Origin: Lentilactobacillus kefiri
Lineage (GTDB): Bacteria > Bacillota > Bacilli > Lactobacillales > Lactobacillaceae
Assembly (NCBI RefSeq): GCF_007989105.1
Contig: NZ_BJVK01000004.1
Span: forward strand, 51,143 to 115,142
DNA: 64,000 nucleotides
Direction: 5' to 3'
Below are positions 21,568-31,551 of this stretch, one piece after another. Position numbers and translations under genes: made by a program. The stretch's first letter is position 1. Each line of letters opens with the position of its first letter. The notes under the pieces are model-generated. The model searched no databases and was not told where the DNA came from. It saw only the letters and a program-made list of their open reading frames with translations.

Positions 21568-22011
21568 TTAAATTAGGTTATTAATGTCTAATACTTCTGG
21601 TTTTTGAGCTTGATGATCATGATCAGGACCTGCATAGACATGTAACTTCAAACCGATCTTGTGACCTAATGTTCCATGAGGGAGCATTCCTTTAACTGAA
21701 GTTTCAATAAGCTTTTCAGGGTTCTTTTCACGGAAGTCGCCAGCAGTTCTTGACTTGATACCACCAATAAATCGAGTATGGTGATAGTAAATCTTCCGAG
21801 TATCCTTATGACCTGTCAATTTCACTTTACTTGCGTTAATGACGATAACATTGTCACCAGTATCAACGTTTGGTGTGAAAGTAGGTTTGTTCTTACCTCT
21901 TAAGATTGATGCAACTGTTGAAGCTAAACGTCCAAGTGATACGTCTGTTGCGTCAACAACATACCATTTACGTTCTACTTCACCAGGTTTTGCCATATAA
22001 GTTGTACGCAC
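21568..22011 (-). CDS. rplM: 50S ribosomal protein L13
   Basis: Early-assembling large-subunit protein of 147 residues. I use GTG 22011 as the start ([21 protein letters not shown]). The frame can be extended to 22050, but the ATGGAGGAATTTAAC just before this GTG contains the ribosome site, and family proteins begin MRTTYMAK. The motifs [16 protein letters not shown] and [20 protein letters not shown] are typical. It is preceded by its own promoter and a possible autoregulatory leader. Confidence 0.97.
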   Translation of the reverse strand: MRTTYMAKPGEVERKWYVVDATDVSLGRLASTVASILRGKNKPTFTPNVDTGDNVIVINASKVKLTGHKDTRKIYYHHTRFIGGIKSRTAGDFREKNPEKLIETSVKGMLPHGTLGHKIGLKLHVYAGPDHDHQAQKPEVLDINNLI

Positions 22012-22033
22012 GTTAAATTCCTCCATGTTCCTG

Positions 22034-22082
22034 TGTTTGTTCGACACCAAATAAGATTCCGGGGCTTATCGTGGGGCAAACA
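22034..22082 (-). ncRNA. Structured 5' leader of rplM (possible L13 leader)
   Basis: The rplM transcript begins with about 75 bases of untranslated RNA. Within it TGTTTG (22077-22082) pairs with CAAACA (22034-22039), enclosing an ATAAG/CTTAT helix (22065-22069 with 22051-22055) separated by asymmetric loops. An L13 leader that responds to ribosomal protein is known in low-GC Gram-positives. I infer the identity from position and foldability, not from matching the published consensus. Confidence 0.45.
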
Positions 22083-22094
22083 ATACCAATTAAC

Positions 22095-22124
22095 ATAATA
22101 CAAATTATTTCTAAAAATGTCAAT
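22095..22124 (-). promoter_or_regulatory. Promoter of rplM-rpsI
   Basis: Minus-strand TTGACA (22119-22124), TATTAT (22095-22100) with about 18 bases between the boxes, AT-rich spacer. It is located between truA and rplM, so this pair is transcribed separately from the ECF-truA unit. Confidence 0.75.
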
Positions 22125-22136
22125 CAGTTTCATAAA

Positions 22137-22934
22137 TTATCGTTGATGTTTTGGTATTTTTGTTGGATGTTGCGGATCTTCACCCTCATAATAGACTTTT
22201 TTCAGGTATAAACCGGAAGCCGGCATCGTCCGCCGAGCCTGGTCACGATCCTTAACGTCGTACAGACGCAATATATCGTGCTCAGGGCGCATCTGGGATC
22301 CAATCTCAACAACTACCCCCACCATGATTCGAACCATGTTATAGAGGAAGCCATTGCCATAGAACTCCAATCGAATTTCATTGGCTTCTTTATCCAAATA
22401 AGCGGTGGCTTCATAGATCGTCCGAATGTTTGACCGAGCAGTTGAACCCGATGCAACAAAACTACTGAAATCGTGTTCGCCGATAAAATCCTTCATCGCC
22501 GTCTGGACTCTTTCAATGTCAATTGGAAAACGCCAGTTCCCGGTGTAATTCCGCTTAAACGGATCCTTAAATTCACCTAAATCCAATCTGTATACATATC
22601 GCTTGCCAGACACGTCATACCGGGCATGAAATGTGTCCGAAACCTTTTCGGCCTTTTTGATTTCCATATCTAACGGCAAAAGACTGTTAAGGCCACGATA
22701 TATGGCTTTGGTCGGGAGGTCAAACGGAAAATCAAAATGAACCACCTGCCCTAATGCGTGAACACCGGCATCAGTCCGCCCTGATCCATATACAACGATG
22801 GCTGGATCCGGGTTTTTGGCCATAATATTGACCTTTTGGGTTAAGACGCCTTCAATGGTTCGTCGGTCCGGTTGGCGTTCAAAGCCACTGAAGAGTGTGC
22901 CGTCGTATGCCAATGTCACTTTATATCGAATCAT
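22137..22934 (-). CDS. truA: tRNA pseudouridine(38-40) synthase
   Basis: Makes pseudouridine at tRNA positions 38-40 in the anticodon arm. The catalytic Asp is in GSGRTDAGVHALGQVVHFD near residue 53, and FLYNMVRIMVG is another conserved block. The start is ATG 22934 (MIRYKVTLAYDGT). The GTG two codons upstream lies in the GAGGTGATC ribosome site. Full length at 265 residues. It follows ecfT by 7 bases in the ecfA1-ecfA2-ecfT-truA unit. Confidence 0.97.
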   Translation of the reverse strand: MIRYKVTLAYDGTLFSGFERQPDRRTIEGVLTQKVNIMAKNPDPAIVVYGSGRTDAGVHALGQVVHFDFPFDLPTKAIYRGLNSLLPLDMEIKKAEKVSDTFHARYDVSGKRYVYRLDLGEFKDPFKRNYTGNWRFPIDIERVQTAMKDFIGEHDFSSFVASGSTARSNIRTIYEATAYLDKEANEIRLEFYGNGFLYNMVRIMVGVVVEIGSQMRPEHDILRLYDVKDRDQARRTMPASGLYLKKVYYEGEDPQHPTKIPKHQR

Positions 22935-22941
22935 GATCACC

Positions 22942-23739
22942 TCAATTATTTCTTATAAATAAAATCAAAATGCCAACAAATAAAAAGATGATCCAGCTAA
23001 TGGTATCTTTTTTCTGCCAACGGTACACTCTGTACTTACTTCTGTGCTCACTGTCTGTAAACCCGCGAGCTTCCATGGCCGTTGATAAATTTTCAGCGTG
23101 ATTAATTGCCCCCGTAAATAACGGAACCAGCAATGGAACGGCTGCCTGAATCCGATGACGGAGGCTGCCGGACCCAAAATCAACTCCTCGGGATCGTTGC
23201 GCATTGAGAATTGTTTCCATCTCATCCATCAATGTAGGTACAAAACGCAACGCAATGGAGAGCATTAAAGCGAGTGTATCAACTGGAAAATGAACTTTTT
23301 TCAAAGGTTTTAAGACGGTTTGGACGCCGTCTGCAATCGCTAATGACGTCGTTGTTAAGGTCAAAACCGTTGAAATCATAATAATCAACAAGAATCTGAC
23401 AAAGATATAGCCACCATTGATTAAACTGGTGTCACTCACAGAGAATGGGCCGAAATGCCAATAGACGTGCCCACCACTACTGAACAGGATCTGGAGTAAA
23501 ACCGTAAAGATAATCAACCAAATTAATGGCCGAATTCCTTTTAAAAAGTACCCAATTGATACGCCTGACATTAAAACGACAAATAGAATCAGAACGCTCA
23601 ACGTACCATATGTCCAAATGTTATTTGCAAAAAATATAATAATGACAAAATAAAAACTCAGCATTAACTTGGATTGCGGGCTCATTTGATGGATCCAAGA
23701 ATTTCCTGGAAGGTAACGGCCAAATAAGAAATTACTCAT
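22942..23739 (-). CDS. ecfT: ECF transporter transmembrane subunit EcfT
   Basis: Shared membrane coupling subunit of the group II energy-coupling factor vitamin transporters. It is a 265-residue protein with about five hydrophobic segments and the two coupling-helix motifs with Arg-Gly that dock into the ATPases: NAQRSRGVDFG near residue 163 and AMEARGFTD near residue 209. It starts with an 8-base overlap with ecfA2. With EcfA1 and EcfA2 it serves several S components, probably including the one at 20404-21000. Confidence 0.95.
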   Translation of the reverse strand: MSNFLFGRYLPGNSWIHQMSPQSKLMLSFYFVIIIFFANNIWTYGTLSVLILFVVLMSGVSIGYFLKGIRPLIWLIIFTVLLQILFSSGGHVYWHFGPFSVSDTSLINGGYIFVRFLLIIMISTVLTLTTTSLAIADGVQTVLKPLKKVHFPVDTLALMLSIALRFVPTLMDEMETILNAQRSRGVDFGSGSLRHRIQAAVPLLVPLFTGAINHAENLSTAMEARGFTDSEHRSKYRVYRWQKKDTISWIIFLFVGILILFIRNN

Positions 23740-24610
23740 CGGTGTGGTTGCCTCCTTGAATCAGATGAACGATCTCATCTGCAAGATTTTCAATTGTTAA
23801 AGGTGTCTTCTCTAAAGGCACTCCCGCACGAATGAGTCTAGTCGCAAATTCACCACTGCTTGGCAAATCGAGGTGCATCTTATAAACCCATTTCGGATCA
23901 GCAAAGATTTGACTGGGGGTTCCGTGTTTAACGACTTGGCCCCTATCCATGACAATCACGTCAGATGCATAATCTACGACATCATCCATCTGATGGGTAA
24001 CAAGAATAATCGTCATATTTCGATGATCATGCAGTCCTTGGGCCAGATCCATAATTTCTTTATGTCCGTGCGGATCAAGACCGGCGGTTGGCTCATCCAA
24101 AATCAAAATTTCAGGATTCATGGCCAAAACACCGGCGATCGCAACTCGCCTCATCTGCCCACCAGAAAGATCAAAGGGCGACTGGTCACGTAAAGAAGCA
24201 TCCAACCCAACCAGTTTCATGGCCTTAACAGCACTTTTTTCGGCATCAGCATCGGAAGCCCCATAATTTTTTGGGCCAAACATAATATCTTTAATAACCG
24301 ATTCCTCAAAAAGCTGTTTTTCAGGGAATTGAAAAACCATTCCAACATGCTTGCGCAGCTGTTTAAGGTTCTTGTTGGTTGTGCTTGGCGTAATTTGTCG
24401 TCCATAAACTTCAATCTCACCAAATGTTGATTTCAATAAAGCATTGATGTGTTGAACCAGAGTAGATTTTCCACTCCCTGTGTGACCAATGATGGCCGTA
24501 AACGAGTTGGGAGCAATTTTTAAAGAAACTTTGTCCAGCGCATTTTGGGCAAAAGGCGTATCAGCCTGATAAGTATGGGTTACTTGGTTGAAACTAATTT
24601 CTTGATCCAT
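23732..24610 (-). CDS. ecfA2: ECF transporter ATP-binding subunit EcfA2
   Basis: One of two ATPases of the ECF module. Walker A (GHTGSGKST) is near residue 42, Q-loop FQFPEKQLFE near residue 92, signature LSGGQMRRVAIAGVL near residue 148, Walker B ILILDEPTAGLDP near residue 168. FQFPEKQLFE is typical of EcfA2, as opposed to FQNPEDQFVG in EcfA1. 292 residues. Its start overlaps the end of ecfA1 by about 30 bases, so the two are translationally linked. Confidence 0.96.
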   Translation of the reverse strand: MDQEISFNQVTHTYQADTPFAQNALDKVSLKIAPNSFTAIIGHTGSGKSTLVQHINALLKSTFGEIEVYGRQITPSTTNKNLKQLRKHVGMVFQFPEKQLFEESVIKDIMFGPKNYGASDADAEKSAVKAMKLVGLDASLRDQSPFDLSGGQMRRVAIAGVLAMNPEILILDEPTAGLDPHGHKEIMDLAQGLHDHRNMTIILVTHQMDDVVDYASDVIVMDRGQVVKHGTPSQIFADPKWVYKMHLDLPSSGEFATRLIRAGVPLEKTPLTIENLADEIVHLIQGGNHTDE

Positions 24611-25413
24611 GCTATTAACCTCTTATCGTTCAAATATTGATAGGGCGAATCTATGCCACGCTTTTTGAGCGCCATTATAAGTTGTGAAGTAAATGGAGCG
24701 GAAAGACCAATCGATTTTAACTTTGAAATATCACCAAAGATGTTGTCAGGTTTGTCTTCCTCAACAATTGATCCCTTGTTGACAACGATGACCCTGTCAG
24801 CACCCGCAGCCTCATCAATATCATGTGTGATTGATATGACTGTTAAGTGATTATCCTGTTTGATTTTATAGACTAAATCAAGAATATCTTGGCGGCCACG
24901 GGGATCAAGCATGCTGGTAGCTTCATCCAGGATAATGATCTTGGGACTAAGTGCAACGATTCCAGCAATTGCTACCCGTTGCTTTTGACCACCAGATAAA
25001 TTAGCCGGAATCCGGTCTCGGAACTCCCACATTCCAACCTGTTTCAAACTCTTTTCGACAATTTCATGCATCTGTTCGCGGGGAACTTGGCGGTTCTCCA
25101 GTCCAAAAGCAACATCATCTTCAACAGTTGCGCCAACAAATTGGTCCTCAGGATTTTGAAAAACCATGCCAATTTTATTACGAATATCAAAAATATTATC
25201 ATCATTAACAACGAGATCGTCAACTACGATCTGTCCTGACTTCAGAACAATTAAGCCATCGATTAAACGAGCTAAAGTACTCTTACCACTACCGTTTTGA
25301 CCAATGATAGCCGTCCACTCCCCTTCATGAACGTTCATTGATAAATTATTGAAAAGTATGGGTTGATCTGGGTAGTTGAACGAGATGTTTTTGATTTGAA
25401 TTATGTCTTTCAT
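24580..25413 (-). CDS. ecfA1: ECF transporter ATP-binding subunit EcfA1
   Basis: Second ATPase of the ECF module. Walker A (GQNGSGKST) is near residue 38, Q-loop FQNPEDQFVGATVEDDVAFG, signature LSGGQKQRVAIAGI, Walker B IIILDEATSMLDP. The start is ATG 25413 (MKDIIQIKNISFNYPD), with GTGAGG as ribosome site. An alternative GTG at 25425 lies within it. First gene of ecfA1-ecfA2-ecfT-truA, directly after rplQ and its downstream RNA element. Confidence 0.96.
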   Translation of the reverse strand: MKDIIQIKNISFNYPDQPILFNNLSMNVHEGEWTAIIGQNGSGKSTLARLIDGLIVLKSGQIVVDDLVVNDDNIFDIRNKIGMVFQNPEDQFVGATVEDDVAFGLENRQVPREQMHEIVEKSLKQVGMWEFRDRIPANLSGGQKQRVAIAGIVALSPKIIILDEATSMLDPRGRQDILDLVYKIKQDNHLTVISITHDIDEAAGADRVIVVNKGSIVEEDKPDNIFGDISKLKSIGLSAPFTSQLIMALKKRGIDSPYQYLNDKRLIAWIKKLVSTK

Positions 25414-25453
25414 GATATTCCTCACGTTATGCTATGCCAAGTAATTGTATGTA

Positions 25454-25563
25454 CAAAAAAATCACTTACAGGTAATCGGTGCATGAGATAATTCCCACAT
25501 TCAAACTAGACTAGGAACTATGTTCCACCATCATAACGTTCTATACCAAAAACCTGAGTGATT
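25454..25563 (-). ncRNA. L17 downstream element (probable), with terminator
   Basis: A 110-base structure begins 35 bases after the rplQ stop codon. The 5' strand AATCACT-CAGG (25553-25563) pairs with the 3' strand CCTG-TA-AGTGATT (25460-25472; the TA bulges), closed directly by a run of T. Inside the large loop is a GGAAC/GTTCC hairpin (about 25514-25526). A conserved L17 downstream element is known immediately after rplQ in lactic acid bacteria and Listeria, and the position and architecture fit. Its function is unknown. It also looks able to terminate transcription before ecfA1. Confidence 0.65.
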
Positions 25564-25597
25564 CTCGTGATAAATATGTGATTTGGTTTAATACTAG

Positions 25598-25981
25598 TTA
25601 GTCAACTAACTCTAAAATGACCATTGGAGCACCATCGCCACGACGAGGCATAGTCTTCAAAATTCGTGTATATCCACCATTACGATCAGCATACTTTGTA
25701 GCTAGTTCGCCAAATACCTTTTGCAAAGCAGTAGTAACGTTAATATCGTCACCATCTTCTTTAACATCAGCAACAACGTCGCGAATAAATGACGCAGCTT
25801 GACGACGGGCGTGTAAATCGCCGCGCTTACCAAGTGAAATCATCTTGTCGGTAGTTGAGCGGACTTCCTTTGCTTTAGCTTCAGTAGTAATGATTTGACC
25901 ATGAATAATTAATTCAGTAGTCAAGTTACGAAGCAATGAGCGACGATGTGCGCTAGTACGTTGTAATTTCCGATAACCCAT
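25598..25981 (-). CDS. rplQ: 50S ribosomal protein L17
   Basis: 127-residue large-subunit protein near the exit tunnel. The start [20 protein letters not shown] and end [13 protein letters not shown] are diagnostic. It is the last gene of the alpha operon, 28 bases after rpoA, and is followed by a structured 3' RNA element. Confidence 0.98.
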   Translation of the reverse strand: MGYRKLQRTSAHRRSLLRNLTTELIIHGQIITTEAKAKEVRSTTDKMISLGKRGDLHARRQAASFIRDVVADVKEDGDDINVTTALQKVFGELATKYADRNGGYTRILKTMPRRGDGAPMVILELVD

Positions 25982-26009
25982 AATTAGATGTCCTCCTTCT
26001 TTATTTTAA

Positions 26010-26960
26010 TTAGTCTTCTTTGCGAAGTGAAAGGCCTAATGCAGCAAGCTTTTCTTTAACTTCTTCAAGTGACTTACGGCCAAGGTTCCGAACCTTCATC
26101 ATATCAGCTTCGGTCTTTTCTGTAAGTTCTTGAACAGTATTAATGCCGGCACGTTTAAGACAGTTGTATGAACGAACTGAAAGGTCCAATTCTTCAATTG
26201 TCATTTCCAACATTTTTTCTTTGTGGGTTTCTTCTTTTTCAACCATGATTTCGGTGTTCTTAGCTTCATCAGTTAAGTCAACGAACATCTCTAAATGTTC
26301 AGTTAAGATCTTAGCTGCTAAACTAACAGCTTCACTAGGAGTAATTGAACCATCAGTCCAAATATCCAAAGTCAGCTTATCGAAATCATCACGTTGACCA
26401 ACCCGTGTACTTTCAACCTGATAGTTGACACGTTCGATTGGGGTATAAATAGAATCGACGGGGAGCACACCAATAGGCATTTCAGAACTGCGTTTCTTGT
26501 TTTCAACAGCTGAAACGTACCCACGACCTTTGTTGGCAGTTAACCGCATATGGAATGTGGCACCTTCAGCAACGGTTGCGATGTGCAAATCAGGGTTCAG
26601 AACAGTTACATCACCGTCAGCTTGAATATCTCCAGCGGTAACGTCAGCAGGACCAATTACATCGATTTCCAAATTTTCTTCTTCATCTTCTGGCCCATCT
26701 AATTTCAAAGAAATTTTCTTAACATTCAGGATAATTTGAGTAACATCTTCAACAACCCCTTTGATTGTTGAAAATTCGTGCAATACATCATCGATCTGGA
26801 TGCTGGTAACAGCAGCACCTGGAAGTGATGATAACAATGTACGTCTCAATGAATTTCCAAGAGTCGTTCCATATCCACGTTCAAGTGGTTCTACAACAAC
26901 TTCTCCATAATTATCTGTTTCTTCAATTTTATGAATGTTAGGCTTTTCAAATTCAATCAT
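26010..26960 (-). CDS. rpoA: DNA-directed RNA polymerase subunit alpha
   Basis: Dimerises to start RNA polymerase assembly. Its C-terminal domain binds UP elements and activators. N-terminal domain: residues 1-230 with [23 protein letters not shown]-terminal domain: [22 protein letters not shown] onward. The start is ATG 26960 ([14 protein letters not shown]), the family start. ATG 26969 three codons upstream is also possible because the AAAGGGG site is close to it. About 316 residues. It lies between rpsK and rplQ as usual. Confidence 0.98.
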   Translation of the reverse strand: MIEFEKPNIHKIEETDNYGEVVVEPLERGYGTTLGNSLRRTLLSSLPGAAVTSIQIDDVLHEFSTIKGVVEDVTQIILNVKKISLKLDGPEDEEENLEIDVIGPADVTAGDIQADGDVTVLNPDLHIATVAEGATFHMRLTANKGRGYVSAVENKKRSSEMPIGVLPVDSIYTPIERVNYQVESTRVGQRDDFDKLTLDIWTDGSITPSEAVSLAAKILTEHLEMFVDLTDEAKNTEIMVEKEETHKEKMLEMTIEELDLSVRSYNCLKRAGINTVQELTEKTEADMMKVRNLGRKSLEEVKEKLAALGLSLRKED

Positions 26961-27053
26961 TCTTATCATTAACCCCTTTCAAAACGCGTGAGTCTTCATG
27001 CAAAATATCAATATGCTTAAACAAAGTAAAATTCACTATATTGAATGTCTTAA

Positions 27054-27443
27054 TTAAACTCGACGACGCTTTGGAGGACGAGAACCATTGTGAGGTACCG
27101 GAGTAACATCACGAATAGCAGTAACTTCCAGTCCAGTTGCTTGAAGTGCACGAATGGCAGCTTCACGACCTGAACCTGGTCCTTTAACAGCAACTTCAAC
27201 GGACTTCATACCATGTTCCATTGATGCCTTTGCAGCTGCTTCAGCAGCCATTTGTGCAGCAAATGGAGTTGACTTACGACTTCCACGGAAGCCTAATGCA
27301 CCAGCTGATGACCAAGAAACCGCATTACCAGTGGTATCGGTAATCATAACTAAAGTATTGTTGAATGTTGAATGGATATGTGCAACACCAGCAGCAATAT
27401 TCTTTTTAGCACGGCGCTTACGACTTGTCTTTTTGTTTACCAT
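27054..27443 (-). CDS. rpsK: 30S ribosomal protein S11
   Basis: 129-residue protein of the 30S platform near the Shine-Dalgarno duplex. [20 protein letters not shown] and the C-terminal [19 protein letters not shown] are conserved. It follows rpsM by 25 bases. Confidence 0.98.
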   Translation of the reverse strand: MVNKKTSRKRRAKKNIAAGVAHIHSTFNNTLVMITDTTGNAVSWSSAGALGFRGSRKSTPFAAQMAAEAAAKASMEHGMKSVEVAVKGPGSGREAAIRALQATGLEVTAIRDVTPVPHNGSRPPKRRRV

Positions 27444-27468
27444 AAAAACTGATGACCTCCTTCTTTAA

Positions 27469-27831
27469 TTATTTTCTTCTACCAGCAGCAACTTTGCTGC
27501 CTTTACGAGTGCGGGCGTTGTTCTTGGTATGTTGACCACGAACTGGCAGTCCACGACGATGACGCATTCCACGATATGATCCAATTTCTTGGAGTCGTTT
27601 AATGTTCATACTTACTTCACGACGTAAGTCACCTTCGATTTTGAGATCGCCGACAACTTCACGGATCTTATCTTCTTGGTCTGGTGTTAAATCACGTACA
27701 CGAACATCTTCAGAAACTCCAGCCTTAGCTAAGATTTTCTGAGCAGTTGTGTTACCAATACCAAAAATGTAAGTTAAACCGATGACAATTCGCTTGTCAC
27801 GGGGTAAATCAATTCCGGCAATACGAGCCAT
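27469..27831 (-). CDS. rpsM: 30S ribosomal protein S13
   Basis: 120-residue protein of the 30S head that contacts P-site tRNA and L5. [14 protein letters not shown] at the start, [11 protein letters not shown], and the basic end [14 protein letters not shown] are diagnostic. It follows rpmJ by 24 bases. Confidence 0.98.
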   Translation of the reverse strand: MARIAGIDLPRDKRIVIGLTYIFGIGNTTAQKILAKAGVSEDVRVRDLTPDQEDKIREVVGDLKIEGDLRREVSMNIKRLQEIGSYRGMRHRRGLPVRGQHTKNNARTRKGSKVAAGRRK

Positions 27832-27855
27832 TGAGCATACACCTCCTGTTTTTGT

Positions 27856-27975
27856 TTATTTACCTTGGCGCTGTTTGTGCTTTGGGTTTGCTGAGCAAAT
27901 AACCATTACTCGGCCTTTTCTCTTGATGATCTTGCAATGTTCACACATTTTTCGTACTGATGGTCGTACTTTCAT
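27856..27975 (-). CDS. rpmJ: 50S ribosomal protein L36 (zinc-binding form)
   Basis: A 39-residue protein ([15 protein letters not shown]...[13 protein letters not shown]), short enough to be missed by ORF cut-offs. It is the zinc-binding C+ form: Cys11, Cys14, Cys27 and His33 are all present. The start ATG 27975 follows GAGGGTTTTAAAA. It lies between infA and rpsM as in other Firmicutes. Confidence 0.97.
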   Translation of the reverse strand: MKVRPSVRKMCEHCKIIKRKGRVMVICSANPKHKQRQGK

Positions 27976-28013
27976 TTTTAAAACCCTCCTCGAAAACAAA
28001 TGACGAAAAAGGA

Positions 28014-28232
28014 CTACTTAAATCGATAAGTAATACGTCCCTTACTTAAATCATAAGGTGACATTTCAACAGTAACCTTATCTCCAGGAAGAATTCGAAT
28101 GTAATGCATACGAATTTTTCCGGAAACATGGGCTAGAATTTCATGTCCATTTTCCAGTTCTACACGAAACATTGCATTAGGCAATGTTTCGACAACTTTA
28201 CCTTCAACTTCAATAACATTATCTTTAGCCAC
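28014..28232 (-). CDS. infA: Translation initiation factor IF-1
   Basis: 72-residue OB-fold protein that covers the A site during initiation. [23 protein letters not shown] and the end [13 protein letters not shown] are conserved. Translation starts with GTG 28232 behind GGAGGTG. A strong internal promoter (28311-28339) in the adk-infA gap can drive infA-rpmJ-rpsM-rpsK-rpoA-rplQ separately from the upstream ribosomal genes. Confidence 0.98.
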   Translation of the reverse strand: MAKDNVIEVEGKVVETLPNAMFRVELENGHEILAHVSGKIRMHYIRILPGDKVTVEMSPYDLSKGRITYRFK

Positions 28233-28310
28233 TCAATTACACCTCCAATGTTAAATTAGATTGAATAAATTAAATTAATCTTGACAAACCTTTGACAGTT
28301 TAACACATTC

Positions 28311-28339
28311 ATTATATTTCATCAATCTAACCGACTCAA
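28311..28339 (-). promoter_or_regulatory. Internal promoter upstream of infA
   Basis: Minus-strand TTGAGT (28334-28339), 17-base spacer, TATAAT (28311-28316) in the 124-base gap between adk and infA. This gap is the largest inside the S10-spc-alpha cluster, and its transcript would have a 70-base leader. Confidence 0.7.
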
Positions 28340-28356
28340 CACTTAATTGTTCAGGC

Positions 28357-29013
28357 TTAGAGTGTACTTAAGATTTGATCGACTTTTTGCCAAACGGCAT
28401 CAATGTCTTTGCTTCCATCAACATTGAATAATAAATTTCGTTCCTTATAGTATGCAATCAAAGGTGTATTCATTTTAACATTAACTTTCAGACGATTTTT
28501 AACAGCTTCTGGCTTGTCGTCTTCACGTTGATAAAATTCATGACCACCACAAATGTCGCAGGTACCGGGAACTTTTGGCATATGATACAACTTATGGTAA
28601 GTAGCACCACACTTCTTACAAATGAATCGACCTGATAAACGCTCAGTAAGCAGCTTAGGATCAACATCAATGTTGATAACTGCAGTGAGTGGCTTATCCA
28701 AATCTTTAGCCATTTGAGATAAAGCTTCTGCCTGTTCCAAAGTTCTTGGATATCCATCTAATAGGAATCCAGGCTTTGTATCAGGCTTAGCTAATCTTTC
28801 TTTGACAATTCCATTTGTAACTTCATCCGGAACAAGATTTCCTTTATCAGTGAATGCTTTAGCTTTCACCCCAAGAGGTGTGCTGTTTGAAATTGCATCA
28901 CGGAACATGTCACCTGTTGAAATATGAGGAACATGATACTTGTCCACAATAAATTGTGCTTGAGTACCTTTTCCTGCACCAGGTAATCCCATCAAAATCA
29001 AATTTAATGACAT
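28357..29013 (-). CDS. adk: Adenylate kinase
   Basis: Balances AMP, ADP and ATP. P-loop GLPGAGKGT at residues 9-17, the AMP-binding STGDMFRDA, and [12 protein letters not shown]. The LID domain has a structural zinc site with Cys132, Cys135, Cys152 and Cys155, the Gram-positive type. 218 residues. It follows secY by about 40 bases. Confidence 0.98.
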   Translation of the reverse strand: MSLNLILMGLPGAGKGTQAQFIVDKYHVPHISTGDMFRDAISNSTPLGVKAKAFTDKGNLVPDEVTNGIVKERLAKPDTKPGFLLDGYPRTLEQAEALSQMAKDLDKPLTAVINIDVDPKLLTERLSGRFICKKCGATYHKLYHMPKVPGTCDICGGHEFYQREDDKPEAVKNRLKVNVKMNTPLIAYYKERNLLFNVDGSKDIDAVWQKVDQILSTL

Positions 29014-29051
29014 TTCTTTTTCCTCCTCGTTAATAGTGAAATTAATTGAAG

Positions 29052-30368
29052 TTATTCATCAGTTGGTCGAGTGCCATGGATGAATCCGACGTATTCACGC
29101 TTCATCATTAAGCCTCGAATCTGACGAATGGTTTCAATTGCAACACCAACAACGATCAGTAGACTAGTTCCACCTAATCCAATTGATTCATCCAAGTTCC
29201 AAAGGTTCTGTGCGATCAAAGGAATTAAAGCAACAACCCCTAAGAACAAAGCACCAACGGTACTTAACTTCATCAACAGATCGGAAACATATGACTGGGT
29301 CTCATGTCCTGGCCAGACACCAGGAATGTAACTACCCTGCTTTTGTAGGTTTTCAGAAAGCTTTTCTGGGTTAACCTGAACAAAGGCATAGAAGAAAGTG
29401 AACATGATAATCAGAATCGTGTAGAAAGCTGCTCCGGTTGGAGTTTGCATATTGAATAAGTTGTTCAATACTTGGAACCAAGTTGCAGTCGAATAATTAT
29501 TAGTGAACGCCATCAATATCGTTTGAGGAGTTGCAATGAATGAACTTGCAAAGATAACTGGAATAACACCGGCAACGTTAACCTTCAATGGAAGATAACT
29601 GCTGTCAGGTGAACCAGAAACTCGTCTTGTGTATTGGATAGGAACACGTCTTTCGGCTTGTTGAACCCAAGTAACAAAAGTGACGATTACTAAAACGATG
29701 ATCAACAATGCAACCGCAAAAAGAATTGGTTGCCATAAATCAGCGCCGGTAACACCAACAAAGTACTGAGTCCACAATGACTGAAGACCAACAGGAATTC
29801 TAGCAATGATACCAGCAAAGATAATCATTGAAATTCCATTTCCCAAACCACGTTCGGTAATCATGTCACCCATCCAAGTTGTCAACATCGTACCACCGGT
29901 TAAAATAATTCCGATGATAACGAAAGTCTTAATACTTGGGTTTTGAACAAGATTCAAACTACTCAACTGGTTAAACCCGGCAGTAATTCCAACTGATTGG
30001 AAGAAAGCAAGGACAACGGTTAAGTATCTTGTATGTTGGTTTAATTTACGACGTCCAACTTCACCTTGCTTACCCCATTCGACATACTTTGGAACAATGT
30101 CCATTTGAAGTAATTGGATGATAATTTGTGCAGTAATATATGGAGATACTCCCATTGCAAATATTGAATAGTTGGTAAGCCCACCACCACTAAAGGTGTT
30201 CAGGATACTAACCAAGCCTGAAGATGCAACAGATGTTAATGCTTTTGCATTGATCCCGGGAACAGTTATGTAAGCTCCCAAACGGAATATAACTAACACA
30301 AACAAAGTAAAGAGCATTTTGTTACGAATATCTTTAACTTTAAATGCCTTTGCTAAAGTCGAAAGCAT
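29052..30368 (-). CDS. secY: Protein translocase subunit SecY
   Basis: Channel-forming subunit of SecYEG in the cytoplasmic membrane. 438 residues with ten predicted membrane helices. [13 protein letters not shown] near the start and the conserved loop [13 protein letters not shown] and the C-terminal EYVGFIHGT are recognisable. Its ATG overlaps the rplO stop codon (TAATG), so synthesis is coupled to L15 as in other Firmicutes. Confidence 0.98.
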   Translation of the reverse strand: MLSTLAKAFKVKDIRNKMLFTLFVLVIFRLGAYITVPGINAKALTSVASSGLVSILNTFSGGGLTNYSIFAMGVSPYITAQIIIQLLQMDIVPKYVEWGKQGEVGRRKLNQHTRYLTVVLAFFQSVGITAGFNQLSSLNLVQNPSIKTFVIIGIILTGGTMLTTWMGDMITERGLGNGISMIIFAGIIARIPVGLQSLWTQYFVGVTGADLWQPILFAVALLIIVLVIVTFVTWVQQAERRVPIQYTRRVSGSPDSSYLPLKVNVAGVIPVIFASSFIATPQTILMAFTNNYSTATWFQVLNNLFNMQTPTGAAFYTILIIMFTFFYAFVQVNPEKLSENLQKQGSYIPGVWPGHETQSYVSDLLMKLSTVGALFLGVVALIPLIAQNLWNLDESIGLGGTSLLIVVGVAIETIRQIRGLMMKREYVGFIHGTRPTDE

Positions 30369-30802
30369 TAAACCACCTCGATTTTACCGCCCGCATTTTC
30401 AATTACGGATTGTGCAGCTTTTGAAAATTTATTAGCCTTAACGGTTAACTTTTTAGTTAGCTTACCTTCGCCAAGAATCTTAATGCCAGATTTAGCATTT
30501 TTAACAATTCCTGACTTTTGAAGTAATTCTGGAGTTACTTCCGTACCATTATCAAAAGCTTCAAGCTTAACAACGTTAACAACAGCATATTCTTTACGAC
30601 TAATGTTGTTGAATCCACGTTTAGGAATTCGACGATACAATGGCATTTGGCCACCTTCGAAACCTACCCGAGTCTTGCTACGAGCCTTTTGACCTTTTTG
30701 ACCACGACCAGCAGTCTTACCTTTACCGGCAGAACGGCCGCGACCCTTACGAGTACGTAATGAACGAGAACCTTCAGCAGCCTTCAATTCATTTAATTTC
30801 AT
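30368..30802 (-). CDS. rplO: 50S ribosomal protein L15
   Basis: 144-residue protein of the large subunit. The N-terminal [22 protein letters not shown] extension penetrates 23S rRNA, and [20 protein letters not shown] is diagnostic. Between rpmD and secY; its stop codon overlaps the secY start. Confidence 0.98.
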   Translation of the reverse strand: MKLNELKAAEGSRSLRTRKGRGRSAGKGKTAGRGQKGQKARSKTRVGFEGGQMPLYRRIPKRGFNNISRKEYAVVNVVKLEAFDNGTEVTPELLQKSGIVKNAKSGIKILGEGKLTKKLTVKANKFSKAAQSVIENAGGKIEVV

Positions 30803-30827
30803 GAAATTGGCACCTCCTTACTAATTA

Positions 30828-31013
30828 TTAGTCTTTAACTTGTTCAACTTCGATTAAGTGAGCGATCAGGAATAAAGCCCCGCGAATAGACTCGTTATCA
30901 GGCTTGATAACAGTACTATTAACACGACCCAAACCAAGTGCCTTCACAATTTTACGTTGCTTTGGAAGGCGATGAGTTACGCTACGTTTTAAAGTAATTT
31001 TTAATTGAGCCAT
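30828..31013 (-). CDS. rpmD: 50S ribosomal protein L30
   Basis: 61-residue protein ([21 protein letters not shown]...). The short bacterial form starts with LKITLKRS and ends in [10 protein letters not shown]. It follows rpsE by 14 bases. Confidence 0.97.
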   Translation of the reverse strand: MAQLKITLKRSVTHRLPKQRKIVKALGLGRVNSTVIKPDNESIRGALFLIAHLIEVEQVKD

Positions 31014-31027
31014 CTAAAACACCCTCC

Positions 31028-31531
31028 TTATTCAGCCAAATGTTGGGTTGAAACCCCACGTAAAGCTGAAACTTCTTCAGCACTCTTCAACTCAACCAAG
31101 CCCTTGAATGTTGCTCGGATTACGTTGATAGGAGTATTGGAACCCAGTCTCTTACTAGTAACATCGTCGATACCAGCTAATTCCATAACGGAACGAACGG
31201 CACCACCGGCTGCTACTCCAGAACCTTCTTCAGCAGGCTTCAATAAAATTCGGCCGCCACCAAATGTTCCAATAACTTCGTGAGGAATCGTTGTACCAAC
31301 AATCGGAACCTCAACTAAGTTTTTACGAGCTGCTTCAACTGCTTTACGGATAGCTTCTGGAACTTCTTGAGCTTTACCAGTTCCGAAACCAACATGTCCG
31401 TGCTTGTCTCCAACAACTACTAAAGCAGCAAAACGAAGACGACGTCCACCTTTTACAACTTTAGTGATCCGGTTGATTGATACAACGTTGTCTTCAAGCT
31501 CTAACTTATCTGGATCAATAAATTTCTTCAT
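31028..31531 (-). CDS. rpsE: 30S ribosomal protein S5
   Basis: 167-residue protein of the 30S body involved in decoding fidelity and spectinomycin sensitivity. The double-stranded RNA binding fold shows [18 protein letters not shown] and [21 protein letters not shown]. The loop around VVKGGRRL, where spectinomycin resistance changes occur, looks wild type. Confidence 0.98.
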   Translation of the reverse strand: MKKFIDPDKLELEDNVVSINRITKVVKGGRRLRFAALVVVGDKHGHVGFGTGKAQEVPEAIRKAVEAARKNLVEVPIVGTTIPHEVIGTFGGGRILLKPAEEGSGVAAGGAVRSVMELAGIDDVTSKRLGSNTPINVIRATFKGLVELKSAEEVSALRGVSTQHLAE

Positions 31532-31551
31532 GTGCGGTTATTCCTCCTTTA

